Shown here: in pieces, positions 46,770 through 59,800 of the stretch
Layout of the letters: every line of letters starts with the position of its first letter
How positions within the stretch are numbered: the stretch's first letter is position 1
Assembly (NCBI RefSeq): GCF_001949145.1
Contig: NW_019091437.1
Coordinates: 207,757 to 271,756 of the forward strand
DNA: 64,000 bases
Source of the DNA: Acanthaster planci
Taxonomy: Eukaryota > Echinodermata > Asteroidea > Valvatida > Acanthasteridae
Direction of reading: 5' to 3'
The notes under the pieces: model-generated
Seen by the model: only the letters and a program-made list of their open reading frames with translations
Told to the model about the DNA's origin: nothing
Database searches by the model: none
Program-made: the position numbers and the translations under genes

Positions 46770-47490
46770 AAGCTGTCAAAACTAAACAATGTCTCTTTAA
46801 CACACATGTGTGATGGCTTTTGTACCATGTACATGTAACCAGTTATTTTGGGCTAAATCCAGACCTTACTTACAATCCTGCCTCTTTTCACCGACAATCT
46901 GCACATCCGAGCTGCATACTTTGGCACATATCTGTTGACACGGAAGACAGGTTCCTGTCCCCTCCCAGTCCTCTGAATGTATTAATAGGGATTGGGACCA
47001 GTCCAGTAATGTAACCTCATTTCCATGGGTACGATCTGGCCACACCACGTCGGTTCTCAGTGAAGGAATGTGCACACAGGCCATGGAGTTGAGGTTGCCA
47101 ATGATGCATCACACGTCGTTGGTCTGGTCACCGTTTCTATTACAAATGTATGTATATATTTTGGACTCCATAGCCTGTGTTAACATTCCTCCACTGGGAA
47201 CCGACGTGGCACAGCAAAATCGTAGGCCCTACCCATGGAAATGAGGTTACGTTATTGGACTTGTCGCCGTCCCTATTAAATTCGTTCAGAGGACTGGGAG
47301 GGGTAGGAACCAGTTTTTCATGTCAACAGATATGCCCCAAAGTATGCAGCTTAGATGTGCGGATTGTTTTGTGAAGAGAGTCAGCATTGTAAGTAAAAGG
47401 CTGGATTTTGCCAAATATAACTGCTTACACAATCTGAAAATCATACATGCGGGTTAAAGTTTAGTTTTGACAATTTTGGGGGGTTACAAC
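46770..47490. repeat. Large inverted repeat, arms about 300 bp
   Basis: The left arm (about 46770-47090) and right arm (about 47160-47490) mirror each other. Examples are gctaaatccag against ctggattttgcc, cctcccagtcctctga against tcagaggactgggagg, and aacctcatttccatggg against cccatggaaatgaggtt. The loop is about 70 bp. Similarity may extend further out, to about 46670 and 47520. It has no coding capacity. Confidence 0.75.
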
Positions 47491-47520
47491 CCAATAAAAA
47501 TCAGGACCCCTGAGTCACAC

Positions 47521-49676
47521 AGAGTGTTATAACAAGTGTTATACCACGATTCATGTACTTTCATGACTTTGTAAAGTCCCGAGGATCTTGTCGTAGTAAT
47601 AGACCTAATGTCCATGATTAGGGACCTTGCAAGTATATGGTCAGTCGGTCACATTCATTTGGAACTCTTTTTATACGTTTCTGATTCCCAGTGTCACCAC
47701 AAGTCCTACCAAATCGATGGGCTCTTTTCCCATTTTAAGTCCAGTGCAGATCGCCTGGCACATTTTCCCCTCATTTATTTTTTCCCCCCGAGTCCAGAGT
47801 TTGCTTTTTGCCAACTGCTGCCCAGTCAACTGACTGGGTAACTTTTCCCTAGATGATAAGTCCAAAGCAGACAGTGCGAGTCAGTAGAAGTGGCTCTAGA
47901 AAGCACACATCTGGCCTGAGTGCAAGATCATGCTGGACAAGGTCACCCATTTTGCGGGTTTCACTTCATCGCAGTGCATAGGGTGTATTTTGATTTGGCT
48001 TTAGATTCCACATGTCACAACTAAATGCAATGGTAATCATACTAAAGCTTACACCAGGAAGCCAAAACTTTTACAAAGCCTGGTCCTGTTTGTGAAATGT
48101 AAATAATTGGACTTAAGACAAAGTTTGCAAAAAATTTATGTAATTGAATTGAAGTAAATTTTGGTAATCAAATTAAATAGAGTAAGTTTCAAGTGCATAT
48201 TCCTTTTTTTGGTTGGAGTCACAGTCGATATTAATATTGATACAGTTCGAAATTGGATTGAAGCTACCACTGCATAATTCCCAGATGATAACGATGGACG
48301 TCACCGTTGTGTCTTTTAGGACAAAAGAAGGCATTAATCTGACAGCTCTGTTACCTCTCCCAGGATCTCAGTAAAATTTATTCACATTAAAAGTCCGAGT
48401 ACTGACAGTGGTCATATTTGACCATTATTTATTTTACCATCACCTCGGTGAAATCTTCTAAAGAAAGTCTGGTGCCGACATGGCTTAAGGTGGAGAAGGA
48501 TCCTCAACCTAAAAACTCCCCTCTTAATGGGGGGGGGGTTAAATAGTCCTGTTGTCCCTCCCCAAGGATCCACTAGTGGTCCAAACCAACATTGGTCCCA
48601 CAACATATTGGGGAGTTTAATGTAGCACGTTGCATCCGAAAATACTGAAAACTTTTTCTTTTCATTCTTGTGTGCACAGAATATTATTTACTTAGAAAAA
48701 GTCATGTTGGTACAATATTTTTTCCTGTTTGTACTAATATGACACAAAGGCTCTTCTGCAGTGACACTGAAAAAGTTCAAATTTAGGAATGTGCAAGTGT
48801 GGATATAATTTTGGAGTCAGCATTAACACGATGTTGGCAAATTAATTCAGCATCTTGTACTTTGTGCCAGATCTGTCCATTTACACAGCTAGACCAAGTT
48901 GATTCCTGTAAAAGGGATGATCTGCAAGATCCTCTGGATCTGGGACCTAAAATTGTGTCATACATGTAGGAAATCAAATTGGCTGGAGACAGTGTTCATC
49001 ACATACTCTGATCATTCACTTACATTGCAAGGTCAAGAGTATCGCAGCATGCCACTTTTTATGGAACTTTTTCATCCCTTCAGAGCTTGAGTGCCTCCAA
49101 TAAAACAGCACTTGTACAGATGCATTAAATTAATGTAACTTCTACAGAGGTACGGTATGGCACCAACCAGATAAACCATTTATTTGACAGCAACACATTT
49201 CTTTCTATAATGGGTATATTCTGTGATTGATCAGGGACAGTGTTTTGAAGAATTCAACAAAATTCAAACACACCTAAACTAGCCTCTTAGCAAGTTACTA
49301 AGTTTGTCTGGATCACATAACTGCAATACATGTACGTATATAGGCTTGTACCAGAAGGAGGAAAAAACAGATTTAGTGACCCAAGGGTGCATGAGTCAGA
49401 GTGGTCACATCCTGAGATAACCCATATTTAGACCAGTGATCCCTGTGTACCTCAGACCATCACAACCGCTTGTCTCACTTTTGCAAACTGTATCACAGGA
49501 ACTGTTTTCATGCTGTTTACAAAACAATGTTTAATTTGTTTTCTGATGTGCAAAGAGTATAATCCTATCGCAAATAAAGTTCAACTTTTCCTTTGCTGTA
49601 AAGTAATTTTCATCAGTCCTAAGTATGCATTTCATTTCAATGAGTCAGTTACAAACTAGTAAACTTTTTGGAGCAA
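47521..49676. other. Upstream intron or intergenic, no gene seen
   Basis: I find no exon. A G run at about 48530 sits in a short patch of ccctccccaaggatcc. Confidence 0.35.
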
Positions 49677-49913
49677 CTTTTGACAACTTTTGGGGAATAG
49701 AAGGAATCAGTCATGTTCAGTAAAGGTTGACAACTTTTGGGGAATGAATGAATCAGTCATGTTCAGCAAAGGTTGACAACTTTTGGGGAATAGAATGAAT
49801 CAGTCATGTTCAGCCAAGGTTGACAACTTTTGGGTAATTGAATGAATCAGTCATGCTCAGCAAAGGTTGACAACTTTTTGGGAATAGAATGAATCAGTCA
49901 TGTTCAGCCAAGG
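49677..49913. repeat. Minisatellite, five copies of a 47 bp unit
   Basis: Unit: ttgacaacttttggggaata followed by gaatgaatcagtcatgttca and gcaaagg. Five near-identical copies, each with the overlapping tgaatca and tgactgattca words that resemble AP-1 sites. It lies 0.8 kb before the first CEP192 coding exon. Confidence 0.85.
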
Positions 49914-50023
49914 TGCGAGTAAAATCTGAGAGGCAGAGAGTGTTCAGTGTACATGAAGCTGAATGTTCTGTATGTTAGTACCTATTATACTGGCCATCTA
50001 CTACATGTATATTTATTTCCTAG

Positions 50024-50058
50024 TTTAACCCTAACCCGCCTCAATCCTTCACCTGTAG
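50024..50058. repeat. Telomere-like dispersed motif, copy 2
   Basis: tttaaccctaacccgcc followed by tcaatccttcacctgtag, one mismatch or so from the copy at 6293-6328. Confidence 0.5.
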
Positions 50059-50697
50059 CTCTGTGTGATTTGCACCAGTCATTTTTTACCTCATTGGGTA
50101 GCTGCCAAGGGACATTGGGATTTGAAGTTGTCAAAGTTGTCAACACTTTTTTGTTTTCAAATTGTTGAAATGCTACAGTATTTGTAGTTTGTTTGAATTC
50201 CTTTAGGAATGACACAGTGCCTCATTGGTTGATCATTTCATCACTGACCTCGGTTTTGCCCCCCCCCCTTCTTGAGTTCTTTGCATTAGATTTACATGTG
50301 TGTAACTATGTATGTACATGTGGACTCATCCTTGTAAAAACATTGACGCGTACATATACATGTGAATACTGTATAGGTGAAGCTTGGGCCTTAGATATAG
50401 TGCTATTATACATTGTACGTTCAATCTGTAAATATACCATGTGTACTGTACATGCATTGCACATACGTGTACATTTAATGTGGACCAAACTAGTGTTCCC
50501 TTGACAAAACATGCCCTTCATTCTGACTAGGAAAGACTCCCCTGAACCTGTTTGTGAAGGGTAAACTAAAGGACCCACATGTTGGATTCGGTTTGGCACT
50601 GTAGGTCATACTTACGTTGTGAATTTTAGATTACAGTCTAAATTATTTTTTCTGAAGCCACATCTTTAACTTTGCACTGATTTTCTTTCTTTTGTAG

Positions 50698-50879
50698 AAG
50701 ATGAGTAGGATGGATCCTGTGAGACAGAGTGACTCGTTCCCAGGGCGTTACAGCCTTGCCCAAGATGTGACCATAGAGGCAGAGGGCGGTAATGAGATGA
50801 CATTTGATGACTCTCTGCGGTCTTCACTCGGCCAAATGGGTGATCCCATGTTTGTTTCAACAGGGCGGAAGATCAGAAA
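50698..50879 (+). CDS. CEP192: CEP192 exon with first visible ATG
   Basis: The acceptor ttttgtag ends at 50697 and the ATG is at 50701. It reads MSRMDPVRQSDSFPGRYSLA to FVSTGRKIR and leaves two bases at the donor gtgagc. Further coding sequence upstream cannot be excluded, because aag before the ATG is also open. Confidence 0.78.
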
Positions 50880-53800
50880 GTGAGCTTACCGCTGTTTGGT
50901 GACTTGCTTAGCTGACAGTGCTGAAAGTGCCAATGAGAATGAATTTTGGGGAAGCAAGATTGCCTTTTGAAAATCAGCCTATTAATAAAAATAGCAATAT
51001 GCTAGTTGTGTTCTTGAATTTAACCTTCCAGAAATCTACCATATTTCACAGTCATGTTTTTGCAGTATTTTTGAACCCTTTTTTTAAGACTTATTTGTGG
51101 ACAAATGAATTTCCTACAGTCCACTGACCAACTTTTATTCTGCATACTCACAAAATTTGAATTCTTTGGATCACGTATGCTATACCCATTTTGTGTTTCT
51201 GTCGTGTATTTTATATTTGAATTTTAATGTAGTACATTTTGAGGGATATTTCTTACGTTTTCCAAACCACCAGTCACCGTTTTATGCTGATTTGTTGTTT
51301 GTCTTCAGAGACATAGAGGAGAGCTTAACATCCTCCCAGGTGTCTGTTGCCAGCATGCAGAGTACATCGTCCTTAGGTATTCTGCAGCTGGACTCACTGA
51401 CAGGTACGAAGAAAGGAGGTTGATGCGAACAATGTCCTTATGTTTACATTTGATGTCACTTGCAGTTGAGTTGGAATTAACCTGAGGTTCCCGGGGGGGA
51501 GACATGTTCTGTTTGAAACACAGGTGAGGTAGGTTTGGCATTATTGAACCTTTGGATAGACTTCAGTGGGTTGTCTGGTTGTGTTGCAGTTCTTAGTCGA
51601 GATAGTTTGTCTCTAAGTGTTTTTTTTTTTCTCACCGAGGGGTATCCGCTTGAAGCAGTAACAGGAGAGGGCATGTTTTCACAGAGCAGTGGTGGTCCTT
51701 TGGAGGGAACTCACTGTGCATAGCATTTTGCATGGGAAGCACTGAGGAAACGAGACCCCTTTCTGTTTTAATGTACATGTACTAGCCCAGATCCTAATTT
51801 ACATTGCCTATTATTATTAAACAGATGTTGGATGAAATCTTGATCATATAAAGGTAAAAAGCTGACTCCAATCTCTCTGACTTGCTGGTATTAATGATTC
51901 CAGTCATGTGAACCAAATTTGTCTGAAGTTTGAAAGATGAAAGTTCAATAATTAACAAGAAGATGAACATAATTCTCATAAAGGAGACTACTTGGAAGAA
52001 CTGCTAGTGTTTTATTATTCTTTTTGTTTATTGTTATTTGTTTGGTTCCATAATCTTTAAGCCACTAGTTTCTGGCTCTGCTAGATGTTATCACAACATA
52101 ACTGACTAGTAAGGGTAACATTGTATATGGGATGGAGTATTTTCAGACAAAAGTTTTGGTATTTGAGGGGAAATTAATGTATTTAAACATCTAGCAACGG
52201 AAAATGACTGTTTCGTGCTGTGCAAACATGCCTACAGGAATGATTTCTCAGTCAACATGACGCTGGCATGTACTGCATGCTTCCGGTCGCTTCCCCAGTT
52301 CTTCCCTAACCCTCCCTCCCCTCACTGCAGTATTGACCCACCGGCCCTAAGAGCTTAAGACATACACGTAAAGCTTTATTTAGAATATGGTAAAAAAAAA
52401 AAATCGAGGTAGGGATAAGATCAGACTGTAATGTTTGAGAGCCAAAGCATTAAATGATCCCATGACATGGGGTAATCATTTGAAGTGCTTTGAGATATGT
52501 ATATAGAGCACAAAAAAGGAGTTTTTCATTTAGGCTGGCTTTGGCTGAGACTGAAAAGCCTCGGTTGGTTCAATTTGACCATGTCAAGATTGTTTAATCA
52601 GCGAAAGTGATTGGCATTATTTCTTGTACATTTATTATCTGTGACCAACAGACCTTTCCACAAGTCTTCTCCAGCTTGACGGTAGTATCAACATGCCACG
52701 ATTCAGTAATGGCATTCTTGATGGCCGGGAGAATGACATTGAGAGCCAAGCTAATGACACCAATGGTGAATTTGAGCCAGGTTAGTTACTACAAAAACTG
52801 TGAGTCAAAGTCATGCAGATCAAAGCAACAAGACAGAGTGGCAGACTTCTTGACAAGGAGGCATTTATATTTACATGTATAGTTTTGGAGGATTGCCAAA
52901 ATCTTGCGGATGGGCACTAGTCTGAGTAGGAAACAGTTTAGTTTTTTGACGGGGCCTCGTAAGTTTGGCAAAAATTTGTTGGCAGTTCTCATGGCAGATA
53001 TATACAGGACAGGAGCTGAGAAAGAACAACAAATATTGAATGCCCTGTTTGTGCTGAAGTCTTTGGTCAGGACTGACCCTGTCAGCATTCTGTGGTTCTG
53101 GAAAATGTTGAAAACTTATAATTACTTGAATAATGTACGAGGTCTTCAAAATATTGAAAAGAGGGTTGAATAATATATTTCTGAATTTCATTTGTGTTTC
53201 CTGTTACTTTAATGTTTCATGAAAGGTCTGTGGTCGGCTCCAAGAGCGTGACACTTCAAAAGAAAGGACAACTACTGTCAAATTATTTCTAAAATTTTGA
53301 ATGGGATGCAGATGCATGTATAGCTGTTTTCTCTTGAATTCCACTTGTTTGTCTAGGCGAGCGAGGGAATGCGACTGGCATTGAATCCGTTGGGAGTAGT
53401 GAGATTGACACAGAAGATGAACTAGAGGCTGTCAGGAGAGTGAGTATTGAGCGCAACCTCATACATATTCATGAGCAAGATTGAAATTCCAATAATGGTC
53501 AGTTCTCCATCATGTCCCAGCTTATAGTTCAAGTGCACGCAGAAACATGTGACTAATGCAGAAGTGTGTTGTATTGTTGTCAGTCACATGTACACAGGAA
53601 AAAATGCTTGACTGTTGAAGTACAGTACACTGTAAAATTGGTCAGTTGCACGGACATAGGGAAAAACACGACCGATGCAAAATATCCTATGTAGTCGTCA
53701 GTTGCATTGTCATATCTATGTAAAGGACTTCGCAATTAGTTTTGAGTCCAAACAGAATGCTATTTGCATGGGTTAACGTCTCCAAAACTGCAGACTCAAT

Positions 53801-56800
53801 GGGTGCATTCAAGACTCTCCTTAAAGCTCACCATATCCGCTCCAAGCGGAACAAAAGAGGCCATGTTTTTTTTGTACCCACCACATAGGCGCGCCTCAAA
53901 TATATGCGTTTGACGCGGGGCACGCTGAGTACTCCTAACTAATTTACTCCGGTCTTTGCGTCCATGCAGAACTTGTGCAAGAACCCGCTTGTAACCACCT
54001 GTCTTTCTTTTCGCCGATTGGGGGTGTATTTCAGCTCGGGGTGGATAGCAAACTTAATTTGGGCTCTGTATAAATGTCCTTGGATGGATTTGATTGATAG
54101 ATTGACTGTTTTTTCCTCATGATACATTAAAGCTGGCCTTACTTGGTTTATCATGAAAAGACCATTTTATTGTAGTGTTTCCTGGGTAAGGTTGATGTTT
54201 TGTTCAGACTTTGCTGGATGGATTTCAGTTTGCCTTAATGGGCAGTAGGACCACAAAGTTAGAAAGGTGCCTCTTCAAGGAACATGTTTGGTGGGGCATT
54301 GTATTGTTCAATTTTTTTATAAGTGATTCCTTCTTGTCATTCTCTTATCTTACACAAACGTATATTGCAGCGTTGTAGTCAAGACCAGTTTAGACCTTGT
54401 TACTCGTGACTGGTCCTGCGCATGGTCTTATGTCTGGTCTTGTGATGGTTTTCACTACTACACTGATATATTGGATGGCATTGTTACAAGAAACTGGTCT
54501 GTTTGTTCTCTTAGTAGAATGGTTGTTGAGGAATGAATCATACGAGGAGTTCCCTTGCTGAAAACGAATGTGGTCTTTAGGAGGAATAACAGCATTAAAT
54601 TGAGAGTGCTAAGTTTTCAGAAGATTTCAGAGGTCTGCGAGTGGAATATTGTAATAATTATGTTTCCTTTTCTCAGGAAAATGCAAAACGTGTGCTGTAC
54701 CCAGTCTCCCCCGAACACAGACCCAGCCTGCATGCTGGTGATGGTGGTGAAAGCAGTGGGAGCGACCAGTCTCGCCCGCGCTTAGAGGGTGGCAGCTCTG
54801 ACGAACAGGATGCCACCCTGCCTGCCTCCCCTCGGCAAGAGATGAGCCTGCGGCAGTCTGCCGAGGGGGAGGTTGTATGCTCCCCAGTCCCTGGGGATGG
54901 TGGCGGGGGTGGTGATGGCATGAGTGACGGAGAGACGAGCAGTTCACTGACGGCGCCCTCTGTTGTCAGTAGTGGGGCAGTTGGCAGGCCAGACAGTGGG
55001 AACAGGAGAGTGTTCTTTAGGTCTTGGAGCAGCCAGTCTGGGCACAGTGATCAAGAAAGAAATGTTGAGGTAAGAATTGGTTCAGTGGAGAAACAAAAAA
55101 TCAGCCGCTCTGTTTTGAATTTGAAAGTGTCTACAGGAAATCTTGAGAGACCTACAATATACACATTGACTGGCGAAGAGGTCACCCGTGAAATCTATGC
55201 ATCCTGAGGGGCTGTCAGTGACCGGAAGATGGTCCTATTTCCCGTGCCTGACTGTGCTAGTCCATTTATTTTACATGTATAATGCACCTGTGTCCAAAAC
55301 ATGAATAAGACAAGAAACTTTTCAGGGATTATATTCTAGGGTGCTATAACATGTATTGGGCCTGATGGTACACGATGCTTCGGATATCCATTCCATATAG
55401 GAACAAAAGAGGGCCTGTTTTCTAATGAAATTGACAGTCCTTTGGTACAAACTCACCGCATAGGCGCACAACTTTATGTGTGTTTGACGCGGGTGGAAAC
55501 CGGTTGGAAAACTTAGTACCAGCCTGTCTTTCTTTCGCCAGTGAGGGTGCACTTCAACTCGAGGCAGATTATACGTGTGTGATGTCTTGGTCTGCGTCCA
55601 GTTCTTGCTGACACACATTTCACGCACTCGCCTGTGTTAGGGAACCGCATGTGGCTGTGTTACAGCCAACCACGATTAGGAGCCAGCAAGAAGTGTGCTA
55701 TAAAAGAAATATACTTGACTCTTCAAATCCACAATTTGTTGTCGATATACTAGCCTATAAGGAATAACTATGTACTCAATGGCTGCCCAATTAATGGCTT
55801 TAGCACTGAGCTGACGTGCAGGTGTTTATGTAATAGCTCCCACAATACTCTGGCATTAAGGTGGTCTGTTACAACTCTGGTATGTTCAACTCTGATTCTA
55901 TTAAAAACCGTTTCTGTTCATGTAGTACAGAGTACATTTATTACAGTTGCCTCTTTTATAAAATTATGTCACATTTCCTGTTTGTGAAACTTTCTTCTAG
56001 GGGTCAGTTTTTCGTGACCCACAACAAACTCCAACACCAGAGATGTCTCGCCTTGCCCCTCATTTCTTACTCCCTTCCATGCCACCCCAAGCGGCGGGTT
56101 CCATGAACGACTTGCAGCAAAGCCCCGAACCGCGCCCCCTGAGCGGTGCCAGCAGCTTCCACTTTGAGGAGGGGGCGTTTGATTCCTCTCAGGAAGGGCT
56201 GCACCAGAGGTTCTGGAACAGTGGGATGTTGGAGGGTGACGGGAGAGAGGAAGACGGACGAGGGAATGGTACTGAGGAGGAGCAAGATGCAGACAAGACA
56301 TTGATTGGCGCTACAGGGAATAGATGGGACGCCTCTGTAAGGGACCTAAAACGTGCATTCATAAATACCTCAGACAGTTTACCTATTCAACAACGTGCAA
56401 TGTAACCGTGTATTAACATTTGATGATGCCCACTGAGATTTGGGAATGCCCGCTGCCTAAAAAATGCCCTGCCACTTGGATATGAAACAGTCTGGCATGC
56501 AGAACACGCTATGGGCGTCCCATATCCATATAAGGACATTTCTTTTGGACAGTTTGCACAAGGGATATTCCATGAAATGGACGAGAGTGTTTGGGAAAAT
56601 GAAAGTAAAATTCTAGAACAAAATCGTTGGAAATCCATCATATATTGACCTCCTTTGACTTCCTCACTAAAAAAGATATGTATGAATGGGAATAGATATG
56701 TGCTTCTGTAGAGACTTAACCATGTTTTGTATTGGGCTCGGACAGTGTTCTTGGCCTCTAGTGTCGTAAGTATTGCTCCATGGTGGGATCTCTGAGTATT

Positions 56801-59800
56801 GCAAACTCTGATACAAATGTAGCACAAATGAGTAAAAAGATGCAGTGCATGTATATCTCTGACATTTTATTGGATATTAAAATTGGTTGATGACTTCCAG
56901 GCCGTTTACAAAAGTATGTTTTTCAGCTGGAAATAAATAATATCGTCATCACCCCTAAATTCCATGACTCAATAAAAAACCCAACTTCTGACTGTTTGAT
57001 AGGATGCAGAATGTACTGCCGTAATGCTTTTACTCTTCAGCAAGGGTACTGGATGGGGGCTAGGGGTTGAAATAATAGACCGGCTAACATTTGAGAGACA
57101 TCTTTAACTTGGTGGTGTACTATTCCATTTGAAGACCAATTTTGTGTCGGATTTGATGCACACTAGGGCATTGTTTTTTTACACGTGCAGCAGCACCATT
57201 CCTCCGGATTTGATTTTGTGTTTCAGTGGGGAGGCAAAGGGGGCGATATAGACACCGAGGGAGACATCCTCCAGATTCAGCAGATGATGGATGACTTTGG
57301 CCACGCCCCCACTCCATCCAGTGGGAACTCAGTCAGGGTTTACAATCCTTTTGACGGCGTGCAGAAGGATTTGCAGGGAGCCAGTTTTCAAGGCGAAGAC
57401 CTTTCTGCATTTGAGGGTGAATTTATTGCCCAAGGTAAAGAGGCGTTCTTTGCCTTATCCCAGAGACGCTGAGATTGCTTTGACAAGGCTTGATAGTTAA
57501 GGTCTGTCGTGGATCAAGTAGCCCATCCTTTAAAGTACCCATCCTTTAATTTAAGCAAATTAACGAAAAAAATAATGAAGCCACTGGATACTATCTTGGG
57601 ATGCTGTTGCTTCAATTGTTTTGGTAGCTATTTATTTCATTCATGTTTTGTGTGCATTTTAGTCCTTCCCCTCTTTGAATTGAGCTTCAAGGATGAATTT
57701 TCCTATGTTTCATGCTCAAGCAGATTGAGCCAGTTCTGTATTCCAACAGCATATGGATCATTGTATAAATTAGGGGTCCAATTTTTTGTGTGTGCCTGTC
57801 ACATCTGACGTGATTTTGTAAGTTCAGAACATATTTGTCCTTTTCAACAGTGATGAATTAATGCCAATTACCTACCAAACAAATAGTAATAGTTTGCAAT
57901 CAATTTCAGAGATATTTCTATGTCGAATAAAAAAGGTCAGATGTAACAGTGACACAAAAAATGTCACACGTTTATACCCCAAATTTATGGAATGACCCAG
58001 ATGCCCAAAATGAAGTGTTCTACATACTGCTATTCGGGAATAGCAGTATGTTACGTATGCAGGGTTGGCTATGTGGCAACTGACATGAACTGAGCATGCT
58101 CACCCTCGCATGCTTGTTCTATAATGACCGTGGCCTTTTTGAAGTATCAAACTGCCTCAGTAGACGCATTCTTGTACAGAGGAGCCAAAGCTTTGTGTTT
58201 AAAACAGTGCGTGGAACCGATTTTGTAAAATTTCATGAAGGCATAGAATCATCCTGTGTCACAATTTGCTTTTTTTGGTGAGACACCCTTCTTTTTTTTT
58301 CCTTGGACACTTTCAAAAATATTTTGACTTTGCAGATGATGCAGAAGCTTTTCTAGAAGAGGACCAGAAGGAGTTTGAGAGGGAACACCAATTCAGAGAA
58401 GTGAGATATTTTCAAGATGTATTTTTGCGTTGGGGAGATGTTAATTATATATATAACGGTTTTTGNTGAGGTTTTTTCGCAAGCTCTCGGACAAGCACTG
58501 AGCATACAGTGCTTATTAATATACGTTGGGTAAGGGCAAAAACCGTTATAGAAGTGAGATATGTTCCTCATCTGAACCAGCAATGGTGTTTTTCATCCTA
58601 ACATGGAGACCTACATGCAGTTATTGCATTGTCCCTAACAAGCCACACCAAGCAGTTTTTCTTAGGCATTGGGAAAATGCACTCTTTTGATTAAATAATG
58701 GCCGGTTTAAAGTGAGTCGTGTGGTGATATTCGTTCAGCAATGATGGGCACCAGATGCTGGAACTTTATTGTGCAGTTTATGTTATGCTATGTTGTATGA
58801 CATACGCAACATCCGTGCCGACTTTTAAAATTGAAATATGAACTACACTGGTCGCAGTTGCATGTCACAACTTTTGTTTAATGTGCGATGTGTTTTCTAC
58901 TGTTTATTATCAATTCACAATAGTAATAAACTCTGCGCTCAGCCCCGAATGTAGCCGCCCGCCTCTTTCCAAAATAGGCCCACAGGTTGGGGCTTTTTGT
59001 GAAAGAAATACTTCAAACTGGAAACTACCAATCCCAAATTCGTGATTTATAGAAATATCTCTATGATCCCTCCTGATTATGGCAAGTCTTATTCAGAGGT
59101 GTGAAAATACAGCTTTTTAGCTGATTTTAGGTTTTATTGTTAAGATGTTGACCCAGAATTTCAGCTTTTTTGCGCACCTGCTGTGTACAAACGTGTGGGG
59201 GCTTCTTACATTTCAGCTTTTTACTAGCTGTTTTCAGCTTGAATTTTAAGTGGCCACTCACACCCCTGCTTATTGTGAAACCCCTGTTGGATTACAAAAT
59301 GTTAATGAGATTGCGCACAGAAATCCAACGATTTGGTGGAATGCACCCTCATACATTCATTTTTTTGCAATGGCAGCCTTGATCATCATATCAGGTGATC
59401 TACACGTATGCACCAAACATCTGTAACTCACGGTCTCGTGTAACTTATTTTGAATCAGAGTTGACACCCTGCACGTTTCACCCCTCTTTGTGTAGGATGA
59501 ATACATCTCTTCAGACCAATTTTGTAATCACAGCGCTTCAAGATGGACTCCCCCTGACAAGAGTCATGTGACCTTGGACAGTCCAGGTGTCAATGGCGAT
59601 GAGTGTTTTGGTGAGCGGGTGTCCCTGGGGGAGTTCATAAGGACAAGAACAGAGGCTCTGGGATCCCTGTCTGGAGAACATGGCATCAAGAGGGTAGGTG
59701 CTATCATGGGGCATGGCGAAAATGGTTGGTGTTTCTTAAGGAACTTAATCGTGTGTTGTGTGCACTCAGTGGTTTTGGGTTCATTTAATCTTGGACAATT

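Noticed and set aside
52607-52882. 91-codon frame over CEP192 exon 3
   Set aside because: This is a shadow in another frame. The frame LDGSINMPRF fits the phase of the next exon and the family's composition.
54627-54947. Minus-strand frames of 82 and 106 codons opposite CEP192 exon 5
   Set aside because: They are antisense shadows of a Ser, Gly and Pro-rich coding exon.
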